A stretch of 42,787 nucleotides of DNA, taken from the IMG/VR virus record IMGVR_UViG_3300020385_000607, positions 1-42,787 of that record, one strand, 5' to 3'. The notes under the pieces are model-generated. The model saw only the letters and a list, made by a program, of their open reading frames with translations. It had not been told where the DNA came from and did no database searches. This document shows positions 23,521 to 30,789 of this stretch, one piece after another. Positions within the stretch are counted from its first letter, which is position 1, and each line of letters opens with the position of its first letter. This stretch comes from a virus. The translations under genes and the position numbers were made by a program.

Positions 23521-23802
23521 CTAGTTTATACGACTTACCGAGTCTCTTGTATAACAAGGCACACCATCTGGATCTAACCATTTGGCATATTCAAAGTCTT
23601 CAATAGCAAGAAGCAGTTGATCACCATTATCAAACAGATAGATATCAGTATACTTCTTAGTATACTCGTTTGCTTTTTGCAAACGGAAATCAGGTTTACC
23701 ATTCAGTTGAATGTAACCCCTTTGCACGTAGCGATAGGGGAACCTCTCGTGGATCACGGTAGTCTTAGTCGTTGCGACAGACTTTGGATCTAGATCATTC
23801 AT
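23521..23802 (-). CDS. Hypothetical phage protein (93 aa)
   Basis: A soluble protein beginning MNDLDPKSVATTKTTVIHER, with aromatic-rich PYRYVQRGYIQ, and IYLFDNGDQLLLAIEDFEYA in the second half, giving an alpha/beta look. I do not recognise a domain. The ATG at 23802 overlaps the stop of the 72-aa gene (ATGA), so the two are translationally coupled. Its position among early-looking small genes suggests a host-takeover or regulatory role, but the sequence itself shows none. Confidence 0.7.
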   Translation of the reverse strand: MNDLDPKSVATTKTTVIHERFPYRYVQRGYIQLNGKPDFRLQKANEYTKKYTDIYLFDNGDQLLLAIEDFEYAKWLDPDGVPCYTRDSVSRIN

Positions 23803-24017
23803 TGTGCAACCTCAACAGTTTCAAGATCGCTGTAGATAAGTTCCATCAGCATTTCATAATCATCAAGTGGTTCTCCCGAAAACACCGATCCTTCACGTTC
23901 GTAGTATCGGCGCACCTTTTTGAAAAGTTTCGGATTCTTTACATCAAGGAAAATTTCTCCAGTAGAAGCAGCACGAAGAGTGCTGATGTCTTTCTTGAAT
24001 TTTTCAGTGAGAGCCAT
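23799..24017 (-). CDS. Hypothetical phage protein (72 aa)
   Basis: The product starts MALTEKFKKDISTLRAASTG and continues with EIFLDVKNPKLFKKVRRYYE, then an acidic C-terminus (DDYEMLMELIYSDLETVEVA). It is a highly charged soluble protein, basic first and acidic later. No domain is recognised. It follows a TTGACT-17-TATAAT promoter and a structured upstream region, and is coupled to the 93-aa gene. Confidence 0.72.
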   Translation of the reverse strand: MALTEKFKKDISTLRAASTGEIFLDVKNPKLFKKVRRYYEREGSVFSGEPLDDYEMLMELIYSDLETVEVAQ

Positions 24018-24040
24018 TGTTGTGTTTGGTTTACCCTTAC

Positions 24041-24069
24041 ATTATAAGGTTTTATCTATATGTAGTCAA
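24041..24069 (-). promoter_or_regulatory. Sigma-70 promoter TTGACT-17-TATAAT before the 72-aa gene
   Basis: TTGACT (24064-24069), 17-bp spacer, TATAAT (24041-24046). It is the second promoter in this gap, about 130 bp after the one at 24174-24202. Confidence 0.85.
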
Positions 24070-24071
24070 GG

Positions 24072-24167
24072 TGCCAGTGAGTATACTGGCAGTTAACTGG
24101 TAGGTTCCTATCGCCGCTACTTCTGAATCTACCAAAGGGAAGCACCGCAGTTGAGTTACATCTCAAC
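24072..24167 (-). ncRNA. Probable structured RNA (about 95 nt or a long leader)
   Basis: A perfect promoter (24174-24202) points into a gap with no ORF. The predicted RNA would start at about 24167, exactly at the hairpin GUUGAG-AUGUAA-CUCAAC (24150-24167). It then has a long-range stem UGGUAG/CUACCA and ends in the 7-bp hairpin UGCCAGU-AUACUC-ACUGGCA (24072-24091). The stretch looks richer in G+C than its surroundings. There is no T-run after the last hairpin, so it may continue as the leader of the 72-aa gene. It is not a tRNA. Known cyanophage RNA motifs (wcaG, manA, PhotoRC types) should be tested; I cannot assign one by eye. Confidence 0.55.
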
Positions 24168-24173
24168 AGAATA

Positions 24174-24202
24174 ATTATACTACTTCTTGAACCACCTGTC
24201 AA
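24174..24202 (-). promoter_or_regulatory. Perfect sigma-70 promoter reading into a non-coding region
   Basis: TTGACA (24197-24202), 17 bp, TATAAT (24174-24179), inside the last codons of the 62-aa frame. No ORF starts within the next 130 bp. Confidence 0.88.
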
Positions 24203-24344
24203 ATGGTTCCCAGTGTTGCCAATCGTATTTGTGAACTGCCCACATCCCTATAATAGGAACAAACACCAAAATAGTTGAAAGAAATCCTATTCCATATGGG
24301 TTGTTTAATACAACACCACAAAACCTAGCAAATTGTAGCATCAT
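24180..24344 (-). CDS. Small membrane protein (54 aa)
   Basis: From the ATG at 24344 the product is MMLQFARFCGVVLNNPYGIG followed by FLSTILVFVPIIGMWAVHKY and a WQHWEPFDRWFKK tail, so one clear transmembrane helix and a Trp/basic end. AAGGT lies about 10 bp upstream of this ATG; an upstream GTG (24368) would add 8 residues. It overlaps the end of the 53-aa Cys-rich ORF by 20 bp. No family recognised. Its last codons hold the -35 box of the next promoter. Confidence 0.65.
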   Translation of the reverse strand: MMLQFARFCGVVLNNPYGIGFLSTILVFVPIIGMWAVHKYDWQHWEPFDRWFKK

Positions 24345-24486
24345 TAGATTCGTTACCTTTAATATCACATGTTAATTCACAATCTTCTCCCTGATATTCA
24401 CTATCAGGAATAAAAATATCTCCTCCACATACAACGCTTCTACATAATTTTTTGGATGTATTTATTTTAATGTGCTGATTATCCAT
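24325..24486 (-). CDS. Small cysteine-rich protein (53 aa)
   Basis: The frame gives MDNQHIKINTSKKLCRSVVC, then GGDIFIPDSEYQGEDCEL and TCDIKGNESNDATIC. Five cysteines in 53 residues, three in the last 18, suggest metal binding or disulfides. It overlaps the gene upstream by 25 bp and the gene downstream by 20 bp, each in another frame, which fits the packed style of this region. No homologue is recognised. Confidence 0.55.
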   Translation of the reverse strand: MDNQHIKINTSKKLCRSVVCGGDIFIPDSEYQGEDCELTCDIKGNESNDATIC

Positions 24487-24701
24487 AAATCTCTAAAATA
24501 AAAATCTACTTTGGTAAGGTTATCCAATGGTGGATCTAAATTCGATTCCGCCCATAGTATGCAAAATCTATGAATACCATCATTCGATTGGACGTATCTG
24601 ACTCCATACATTCTAGCAAAAGACGACATAGCAAAGTCATAAGAACTTTTTAATTCTGGTTTAATGTGCTGTACCATTTCCATCATAATCATTGCTTTCA
24701 T
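24462..24701 (-). CDS. Hypothetical protein (79 aa)
   Basis: From ATG 24701 the product is MKAMIMMEMVQHIKPELKSS, then YDFAMSSFARMYGVRYVQSN and a C-terminal VDFYFRDLWIISTLK. GAGGAG lies about 12 bp upstream of this ATG, rather far; later Met codons (for example at 24677, giving MVQHIKPELK) are also possible. It overlaps the 43-aa membrane gene by 41 bp. A longer frame running back to 24785 is a shadow of that gene. Function unknown. Confidence 0.6.
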   Translation of the reverse strand: MKAMIMMEMVQHIKPELKSSYDFAMSSFARMYGVRYVQSNDGIHRFCILWAESNLDPPLDNLTKVDFYFRDLWIISTLK

Positions 24702-24792
24702 AGTAAAAATTTTCTCCTCTATAAATCGCAAAAAATATAGTAGAAAATACAAAGGGAATTGAACCCCAAAGTAGAATGTGTCCAAAAGTCAT
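24661..24792 (-). CDS. Small membrane protein (43 aa)
   Basis: The frame reads MTFGHILLWGSIPFVFSTIF then FAIYRGENFYYESNDYDGNG and TAH. One transmembrane helix (about 5-23) and an acidic aromatic tail. It resembles, to my memory, short membrane ORFs found in many T4-like cyanophages. It is in another frame from the overlapping downstream gene and would be missed by an ORF length cut-off. Confidence 0.7.
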   Translation of the reverse strand: MTFGHILLWGSIPFVFSTIFFAIYRGENFYYESNDYDGNGTAH

Positions 24793-24810
24793 ATGTGTTA
24801 TCGTGGTAAA

Positions 24811-25029
24811 TTAATTTATTGTAAGTTTAAGCCACGGAAAAATTGGATCTATGACTCCAATGAGTCGAAGTAAACCCTCAGCAAAAAGTGCGAGAACAAC
24901 CCAACCAACACACATACTGATAATTCCAGCGTTACGATTATGCTTTCGTATGGCATCATCGATCATCTCCTGAACTTCTTCTTTGGTTGCAAAATGTTCT
25001 GGTTTTATCTCAGACATCCGGTGAGACAT
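24811..25029 (-). CDS. Small membrane protein with N-terminal coiled helix (72 aa)
   Basis: MSEIKPEHFATKEEVQEMID continues as a charged amphipathic helix, then NAGIISMCVGWVVLALFAEG is a transmembrane helix, ending near FPWLKLTIN. There are two candidate starts: ATG 25029 (MSHRMSE) and ATG 25017 (MSEIKPE); the second overlaps the previous gene by only 8 bp and may be the true one. A membrane-anchored helix of this kind can resemble holin- or spanin-like proteins, but nothing specific supports that. Confidence 0.68.
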   Translation of the reverse strand: MSHRMSEIKPEHFATKEEVQEMIDDAIRKHNRNAGIISMCVGWVVLALFAEGLLRLIGVIDPIFPWLKLTIN

Positions 25030-25165
25030 TAGATAAATTAACTATTGGGTCTGGTTTCCCGTCCACTATAGCACAAGCACGAATATAAAAGTAATTATCA
25101 GTATTTCCCGATTCTTCGAATGTTTCCTTGATCTTTACCCAGTTTGAGTATTCTTGAGGATTCAT
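25010..25165 (-). CDS. Small soluble protein (51 aa)
   Basis: The product is MNPQEYSNWVKIKETFEESG, then NTDNYFYIRACAIVDGKPDP and IVNLSNVSPDV: a short helix followed by beta strands. No family is recognised. A 5-bp hairpin (GTAGA/TCTAC, 25167-25185) lies directly before the ATG and there is no clear ribosome site. A CAATAAATA late-like site lies upstream at 25282-25289 (see the gap entry). Confidence 0.6.
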   Translation of the reverse strand: MNPQEYSNWVKIKETFEESGNTDNYFYIRACAIVDGKPDPIVNLSNVSPDV

Positions 25166-25315
25166 GGTAGAAAGTTATTGTCTACATCACTATTTAATGA
25201 TAACTATCTTTATACCACTACCAATAATGTTAAATTCATAACATTCTATATTAAAGATATTTTGCTACTACTAGTTTTTTGTATTTATTGCGTTTACAAA
25301 AGCAATCACTCTTAT
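25166..25315 (-). other. 150-bp AT-rich gap with a late-promoter-like site
   Basis: No ORF of note. CAATAAATA at 25282-25289 resembles the late-promoter 9-mers ahead of the fibre genes but lacks the leading T. A hairpin of 5 bp (25167-25185) abuts the next ATG. I see no terminator. Confidence 0.4.
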
Positions 25316-25675
25316 CTACGAAAGAAAATCTCTAACTTCTTGTTTACGTTTTTCCAATTCATTAGCATCTAATGTTTGTTTTGGACTAGCATCTTTTATA
25401 TCTTGAATATCTGATTTCCAGGCATCAATACCTTGATGAAAGATCTGATCAAGTTGTTCAGACATTGGTGGGTATTGGCGTTGCTGTTTATACGCAAATA
25501 CTTCTTGGTTATAATACTGCTCAACAGATGCTAGAGCAAGATCTAATTGATTGGGTTTGGGTCCTAATTTTTCGTCCCAACTCAAAGTAGAGTAATCGAA
25601 TGGGTTGGAATAACTCCACCCATTTTCTTCGGGACCAAATAAATTAAATGTGGGTGTTGCGTAATCTATATTCAT
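25316..25675 (-). CDS. Small protein after the fibre genes (119 aa), possible fibre-assembly helper
   Basis: The N-terminal half, FGPEENGWSYSNPFDYSTLS, is aromatic. The C-terminal half holds RQYPPMSEQLDQIFHQGIDAWKSDIQDI, a motif shared by many tail-fibre-associated phage proteins (Y-P-x-x-x-E/D-Q-L-D-x-x-x-H-x-G-I-D-x-W), and ends in a charged helix (LEKRKQEVRDFLS). It starts 5 bp after the 810-aa fibre gene and has no promoter of its own, so it is made with the fibre. Fibre-assembly chaperone is an inference from position. Confidence 0.65.
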   Translation of the reverse strand: MNIDYATPTFNLFGPEENGWSYSNPFDYSTLSWDEKLGPKPNQLDLALASVEQYYNQEVFAYKQQRQYPPMSEQLDQIFHQGIDAWKSDIQDIKDASPKQTLDANELEKRKQEVRDFLS

Positions 25676-25680
25676 TTTAA

Positions 25681-28113
25681 TTAGTTGATGAAACTTCCTG
25701 TTTGACTGCGTTCGTTTGTACTGTTACTTGTATAAGTAGTACTATATTTTCTTACAAAACTATTATTATAAAGATCAAGACCATAACTACAGTTACTGAT
25801 TGTAACTCCATTTAGCATTGCGACTCCACCTGTTTCAGCGCCATAATGATTTATACCAAATCTAATTCCAGTATTAAAATTATTTACATTCCACTGACCA
25901 CCAAAAAATGACCCATTGACAACTGCTACGGCAGCATTACCAAATTGTGATCCAGCCTTAGTAATACTGCGACTACCATCGCATGAAGAATTATATAAAA
26001 TAACTATAGCACCCAATCCGCTAGACGCTGTGCTGGCAACAGCAATATCCATTTCATCACGAAATGTAGAATCAATATATTGTATGCGATACGACCAACC
26101 ACCAGTAGCAGTCACATTCATATCACACGAAGGATATATCTTACCTCTTTGACAATTAGTAAATGAAAGATGTCCACCAGAAGCGTCACAAATGAAATTT
26201 ATATTCTGAAATCTAAGTCCATCGACGCTTTCAAACAGAAGAGTTGATCTTAAATATACATCAATTTGAGAACCAGATTCTGATTTAATATCGATTGCTG
26301 GACCATACTGCCAATTTCCACCAGCACCACCACCTCTACAATAATGTGTAGTATCAACTGTATATGATGTCCCCTTAATCAATATTCTGGGAGCGTGATT
26401 ATGGGAGTAAACCCTTGGTATGTGATACCACGCTGTACTAAGAGTTCTGTATGGATTAGAAGATGTTCCATCACCAGTAGAATCATTGCCCGAATCTGAA
26501 ACATAAACGGTAGGCGTTGACTGACCACTAGAAATTAGAAATAGAGTATTACCATTTTTTTGCCAAAAAGATGATCCACTTGCCTGAATTAAATCACCAG
26601 TAGAATCTATACGAAGTCTTTCTGCTAATCCACTTCCATTAGATCTTGTTCCAAAAGCAAGATAAGCAGCATAGTTTGATCCAGTTCCGTTTTCTTTTCC
26701 AGCAAAAAGTGAAGCAAAGTCACGACTATTTCCGCCATCGTGTCCTGCTAAGAGGATAGATGAACCAGTGTTGATAGCACCAGTGGTTGTTTTTTCTGCA
26801 GTTACTCTTAAAGTTGCGGAACTAATTGAACCCGTGGTGCTTTGTACTTCAAATTTTGCATTTGACCCTGTTGCTGTTCCATTAACAATTACTTCACCAC
26901 CAGAAGTTATACGAAGTCTTTCTGTTCCACCAGTATTGAATTCTAGTTCTTGTTGACCAGAACCAATAGATCTAATGAAGGGATTACTACCAGATGATGC
27001 TGTCCATTCTAATCTAGCGTTTGCTGTTGTTAAGCGAGCATATCCATCAGAAGTTATACGAACTCTTTCTGCCATCGCACCACCAGCAGGTCTGGTGTTA
27101 AATGCTAAGTATCCAGCAGTATTACCAGAAGTTCCATTCTCTTTAGCACCTTTGATTGATGCATGATAGCGACCTTCTGATCCTGAGTGACCGTAGAATC
27201 TAAGAACTGGACCAGTATCTTGTGCTCCGCTTGTGGCAGAAGACTGTAGATTTAAAGTTGCTTCTGCAATAGGTCTACTAGCATCTACTATCGTTACTTT
27301 TGAATCTGTTTGACCATATTCGCCACCAATGTTTACATTTCCACCAGAAGTTATGCGAAGTTTTTCACTTCCCTGAACCTCAAAAGCGTGGAAACCAGAA
27401 TTACCAGCACTACCTACAACATCATAATGAATACCTGAATTGTCATATGCCCCATCTCTTCCAACTTTTACAAACAAACCTCTGGAAGCATAACTACCAG
27501 ATGGGTCAGCTCTCAAGTGAATAAGATTTGCAGTAGCAGAGTTTTCTGAAGTATGGTAAACAATATCAAGTTTAGAATCTGGTGTTGCTTCATTAATACC
27601 AAGAGAACCATCAGAAGTTATGCGAAGTTTTTCTGCATTTACATCATTTCCATCCACTCTGAATGAAATAAAACTATTAGAAGAACCTGCCCCACCATCA
27701 GCAGTTAAAATTAAATCTCCACCAGCACCATCAATTTGACTGAAAACACCAGATGGATCAGTATCTGTAAGTCTAATTGCTGGATTTGCATTAAGTATAT
27801 CTAATGCCTGTGCTGGAATTGCACTTCCGATTCCAACCAATCCAGCAGAAGTTATACGAAGTCTTTCACTACCAGCAGTCTCTACAGTAAAAGTATCATT
27901 AGCAGGGAATCTTATCTTTGTATCAGTATCTCCTAGATGAGTAATACTATCATCTAACTGAATACCTGCCTTAAATGTAGATAAACCAACAGCATCTACA
28001 CTCGTCACATCTTCATATGTAAGTGTTCCACCAATACTAACATTTCCTGCTAAAGAAAAATTATTATCAACTGCACTGATAGTATCAGTCTGCCCGTTTA
28101 TTTGGATGCCCAT
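25681..28113 (-). CDS. Tail-fibre-like protein with C-terminal beta-helix (810 aa)
   Basis: A T4-like cyanophage fibre paralogue. The N-terminal region has LAGNVSIGGTLTYEDVTSVD (about 21-40), shared with two other fibres here. Residues about 80-510 hold six copies of the E-(R/K)-(L/V)-R-I-(T/D)-S motif separated by beta-rich modules. From about residue 535 the chain changes: TVYVSDSGNDSTGDGTSSNP and following repeats look like a parallel beta-helix, as in phage receptor-binding or glycan-degrading tips. No catalytic acid pair can be named by eye. A TGATAAATA late promoter lies 20 bp upstream, and the 119-aa gene follows at once. Confidence 0.85.
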   Translation of the reverse strand: MGIQINGQTDTISAVDNNFSLAGNVSIGGTLTYEDVTSVDAVGLSTFKAGIQLDDSITHLGDTDTKIRFPANDTFTVETAGSERLRITSAGLVGIGSAIPAQALDILNANPAIRLTDTDPSGVFSQIDGAGGDLILTADGGAGSSNSFISFRVDGNDVNAEKLRITSDGSLGINEATPDSKLDIVYHTSENSATANLIHLRADPSGSYASRGLFVKVGRDGAYDNSGIHYDVVGSAGNSGFHAFEVQGSEKLRITSGGNVNIGGEYGQTDSKVTIVDASRPIAEATLNLQSSATSGAQDTGPVLRFYGHSGSEGRYHASIKGAKENGTSGNTAGYLAFNTRPAGGAMAERVRITSDGYARLTTANARLEWTASSGSNPFIRSIGSGQQELEFNTGGTERLRITSGGEVIVNGTATGSNAKFEVQSTTGSISSATLRVTAEKTTTGAINTGSSILLAGHDGGNSRDFASLFAGKENGTGSNYAAYLAFGTRSNGSGLAERLRIDSTGDLIQASGSSFWQKNGNTLFLISSGQSTPTVYVSDSGNDSTGDGTSSNPYRTLSTAWYHIPRVYSHNHAPRILIKGTSYTVDTTHYCRGGGAGGNWQYGPAIDIKSESGSQIDVYLRSTLLFESVDGLRFQNINFICDASGGHLSFTNCQRGKIYPSCDMNVTATGGWSYRIQYIDSTFRDEMDIAVASTASSGLGAIVILYNSSCDGSRSITKAGSQFGNAAVAVVNGSFFGGQWNVNNFNTGIRFGINHYGAETGGVAMLNGVTISNCSYGLDLYNNSFVRKYSTTYTSNSTNERSQTGSFIN

Positions 28114-28132
28114 CTATCAAAGACTTTTCAGT

Positions 28133-28141
28133 TATTTATCA
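28133..28141 (-). promoter_or_regulatory. Late promoter TGATAAATA before the 810-aa fibre gene
   Basis: Same 9-mer as at the other fibre genes, 20 bp before the ATG. Its TGA and TAA are in frame with the 54-aa gene just upstream, whose actual stop is now two codons earlier. Confidence 0.7.
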
Positions 28142-28144
28142 TCC

Positions 28145-28309
28145 TCACTCTGGATGAGAAACCCATTCTCCATTTTGGTATATGAAACGATGACCCTTAT
28201 ATCCATCTATGGGACCACCTGGATACCAAACAATATCTCCCTCGTTAACTTCAGGGAATGGTAGATTTTTGACAGCATCTTGTGCTTCTTCGAGTGTAAT
28301 ATTTGACAT
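28145..28309 (-). CDS. Small protein between fibre genes (54 aa)
   Basis: The frame is MSNITLEEAQDAVKNLPFPE, then VNEGDIVWYPGGPIDGYKGH and RFIYQNGEWVSHPE: an N-terminal helix followed by a small beta fold with Trp/Tyr and Gly turns, SH3-like in look. It starts 5 bp after the stop of the 814-aa fibre and lies before the late promoter of the next, so it is probably late and virion- or fibre-associated. No family recognised. Confidence 0.7.
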   Translation of the reverse strand: MSNITLEEAQDAVKNLPFPEVNEGDIVWYPGGPIDGYKGHRFIYQNGEWVSHPE

Positions 28310-28314
28310 GTTAA

Positions 28315-30759
28315 TTAAATTGTTCCGGAATTGCTGTAAGTCACGTTAGTAACTGTAATATCTCTGTTGGCATACCAAGCATGTTGTATAAGATCAATTA
28401 TATATCCATAATATTGTCCATTAGATAGTCTGAGAGTAACGTATCCGCCAGTACCCACATATACATAGTTGTTTGGATCCCAATTACCATAATGATTTCT
28501 AGTATATCCTGCTAAACTCCCACTCCAATTATGGAAATATATTATCTCCTCTGAAATACCACTACTACTATATTTAAGTCCATGTATATGGAAACCACCC
28601 ATAATATACTCAGTATTACTTCCTGAACCTCCATATAAACTAGTAGTGAGATGAGCATATGTGTTTGCACCGTTATAACGATACATATACCATCCGAGTA
28701 CATATCTACCACCTTGAACAGTATCTCCTCCATTTCCTAAAGGACCTACAGAAAGACCTCCACCGGCAACACAGAAAGCAGTACCAGAACTAGTAGCAGT
28801 ATCTAACTCAGCATAAGCACTAGGTCCGGTAATTGTTTTCTTGTCAGATCGGATATACATCGCAACATTAGCCGAGTTGGAAGAGTTGCCGGTAAGAATT
28901 CCTAGTCCATGAACGCCTCCAGAACTTGTCTGTAAATTCCAGTTAGCATCAGTAGCAACAAGAGACATGCCGTTCGCACCATTTGTATTGCCACCTGTAG
29001 ACACACTTCCTAAATGAATAGCAGGATAACCACCAGTTCCACCATTATTGACGATTGACAACGCCATATTAGTAGATTCCGAACCAAAATGAGCAGTAGG
29101 AGAAATACATACTCTACCACTTGAACCTATACGAAGTCTTTCATTATTTCCATTAGTATAGAAAGCTAAAGAATTTCCATTATGATTATACTGTATTCTA
29201 CCTTGATTATGATCAGAATCATCACTGAATACCAATCTAGAAGTCTCATTGGTATTAGCAATGATATCAAGCATTGTGTGATCAGAACCAGAAGCACCAT
29301 TTCTTACGGCTAATCCAACTGATGTATCAAAACCAGTTGTGGTATTAATACCAACCACACCATTGCTTGCTAAAACTAGTTGAGCTTCATTAGAAGCAGA
29401 AGCACTGGAAGCTGCTCTTAGCTCCATTCTTCCAGCTGGTTGATACCAAATACCTGCAGGATAGTGAGATTCAGTACCGCCTCCATTTGTAAATCTAATA
29501 TAATTATGTAAACTATTGTCAGCAGAAATTAAGAGAGTTCCGTGTCGTTGTGGATTGCCTGAATCAAATCCAGCACCAATTTGTAAAGTTGCCTGAGGAT
29601 TTTCAGCACCAACACCAACTTTACCATCAGAAGTTATACGAAGTCTTTCTGTTGTATCTGTTGTTCCTCCATTGGTTTTAAATATTAAATCAGTTGGCAG
29701 ATCATCATTGCCAACACCACTTTGTACCTCTGCAAGTATTTCTGCACCAAATTGTAATGATGTTCCGTCTGAACCAGCAAATATTAAATCACCAAGATCA
29801 TCACCTGCTTGTACAGCTGCGTTACCATAAGTATTCGGTGATCTTGTTTTTCCTAAAATAATTCCACCGTCATTTGCATCATTTGAGTTTCTAATAATAG
29901 AAAGTGTAGATGATGCAAATGAACTTCCTTCTATTTGGACTTGAGCCTCAACACCACTTGCATTATTAGCAAGATTACCTCTTGCAGTTGCAATACCTGA
30001 TAATATCTTACCAGCAGAAGTGATACGAAGTCTTTCTGCATCTGATGTGTAGAATGTTATTGGTCTATATGCACCACTCGCACCACTATAAAAAGAACTT
30101 CTTATTCTTGCTTCGTTACTAACTAAATTGATTCCAATAAATTCTTTATTAGCATTCTTACTTGCTATTTCGTTACTTACTTCAAGTAAAAATTCTGGAA
30201 TATTAGTTCCGATGCCAACCGATCCAGCAGAAGTTATACGAAGTCTTTCTTCCGAATTCGTGCGGAATTGCATTGAGTTTTCTTGGTGATCATATCTAAG
30301 CATTCCACGATATTCATCCTGCCCACTAGTTCCATCAGAGAAGAAAATCTGCGAACGACCAGAGGTGCCACCGCGAATTGTGATTCCAGCTTGATCACTA
30401 GCAGAACCATTGTTGGCAACAACTAAATCATCAGCAGTTCCGTTGCTCCCTGCATTCGTGGTGCCAATGAGCACACGACCACCAGTAACATTAATACCAG
30501 AACGTGCTGTTACAACACCAACTGAATCAATATTGGTTACATCTTCGTATGTTAATGTTCCACCAATACTTACATTACCACCAACTGTTAAATTACCACT
30601 AGTATCTAAAGAAGCATTCGTTCCAGAAAAAGACAGACCACTCGTCGATACGCGCAATCGCTCCGTGGTGTCATTTGTATGAACTGTCAGAACATTACTA
30701 GCACTTGGACTAGTAATACTTGTTACACCAATAATACTGTTCTGATTAATTAATGCCAT
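28315..30759 (-). CDS. Tail-fibre-like protein (814 aa)
   Basis: MALINQNSIIGVTSITSPSA opens the protein, then GGNVSIGGTLTYEDVTNIDS (about 60-80), then E-R-L-R-(I/V) repeats spaced through residues 30-560 (for example TTERLRITSDGKVGVG). The last 200 residues are a distinct Tyr/Gly-rich domain (WYMYRYNGANTYAHLTTSLY, NYVYVGTGGYVTLRLSNGQY) that probably forms the receptor-binding tip. I use ATG 30759; a TTG 9 bp upstream is less likely. A TAATAAATA late promoter lies at 30781-30789. The DNA for the GTLTYEDVTNID region is a perfect 55-bp copy of that in the 812-aa fibre. Confidence 0.85.
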   Translation of the reverse strand: MALINQNSIIGVTSITSPSASNVLTVHTNDTTERLRVSTSGLSFSGTNASLDTSGNLTVGGNVSIGGTLTYEDVTNIDSVGVVTARSGINVTGGRVLIGTTNAGSNGTADDLVVANNGSASDQAGITIRGGTSGRSQIFFSDGTSGQDEYRGMLRYDHQENSMQFRTNSEERLRITSAGSVGIGTNIPEFLLEVSNEIASKNANKEFIGINLVSNEARIRSSFYSGASGAYRPITFYTSDAERLRITSAGKILSGIATARGNLANNASGVEAQVQIEGSSFASSTLSIIRNSNDANDGGIILGKTRSPNTYGNAAVQAGDDLGDLIFAGSDGTSLQFGAEILAEVQSGVGNDDLPTDLIFKTNGGTTDTTERLRITSDGKVGVGAENPQATLQIGAGFDSGNPQRHGTLLISADNSLHNYIRFTNGGGTESHYPAGIWYQPAGRMELRAASSASASNEAQLVLASNGVVGINTTTGFDTSVGLAVRNGASGSDHTMLDIIANTNETSRLVFSDDSDHNQGRIQYNHNGNSLAFYTNGNNERLRIGSSGRVCISPTAHFGSESTNMALSIVNNGGTGGYPAIHLGSVSTGGNTNGANGMSLVATDANWNLQTSSGGVHGLGILTGNSSNSANVAMYIRSDKKTITGPSAYAELDTATSSGTAFCVAGGGLSVGPLGNGGDTVQGGRYVLGWYMYRYNGANTYAHLTTSLYGGSGSNTEYIMGGFHIHGLKYSSSGISEEIIYFHNWSGSLAGYTRNHYGNWDPNNYVYVGTGGYVTLRLSNGQYYGYIIDLIQHAWYANRDITVTNVTYSNSGTI
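30527..30581. repeat. 55-bp perfect direct repeat, copy 1 (fibre genes)
   Basis: Positions 30527-30581 are identical to 38101-38155. Both copies encode the SIGGTLTYEDVTNID region of two fibre genes about 7.5 kb apart. A third, diverged copy lies near 28007-28055. Confidence 0.9.
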
Positions 30760-30780
30760 TTTATACAATCCCCATTTTGG

Positions 30781-30789
30781 TATTTATTA
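30781..30789 (-). promoter_or_regulatory. Late promoter TAATAAATA before the 814-aa fibre gene
   Basis: Contains the TAA stop (30787-30789) of the 453-aa gene upstream; 21 bp before the fibre ATG. Confidence 0.75.

Noticed and set aside
24072-24167. A tRNA in the hairpin-rich gap
   Set aside because: No acceptor stem, no TTCRA loop and no anticodon arm of 5+7+5 can be formed.
24462-24785. 107-aa frame starting MDTFYFGVQF
   Set aside because: Its N-terminal 28 codons are a shadow of the 43-aa membrane gene (24661-24792); an internal ATG is more likely.
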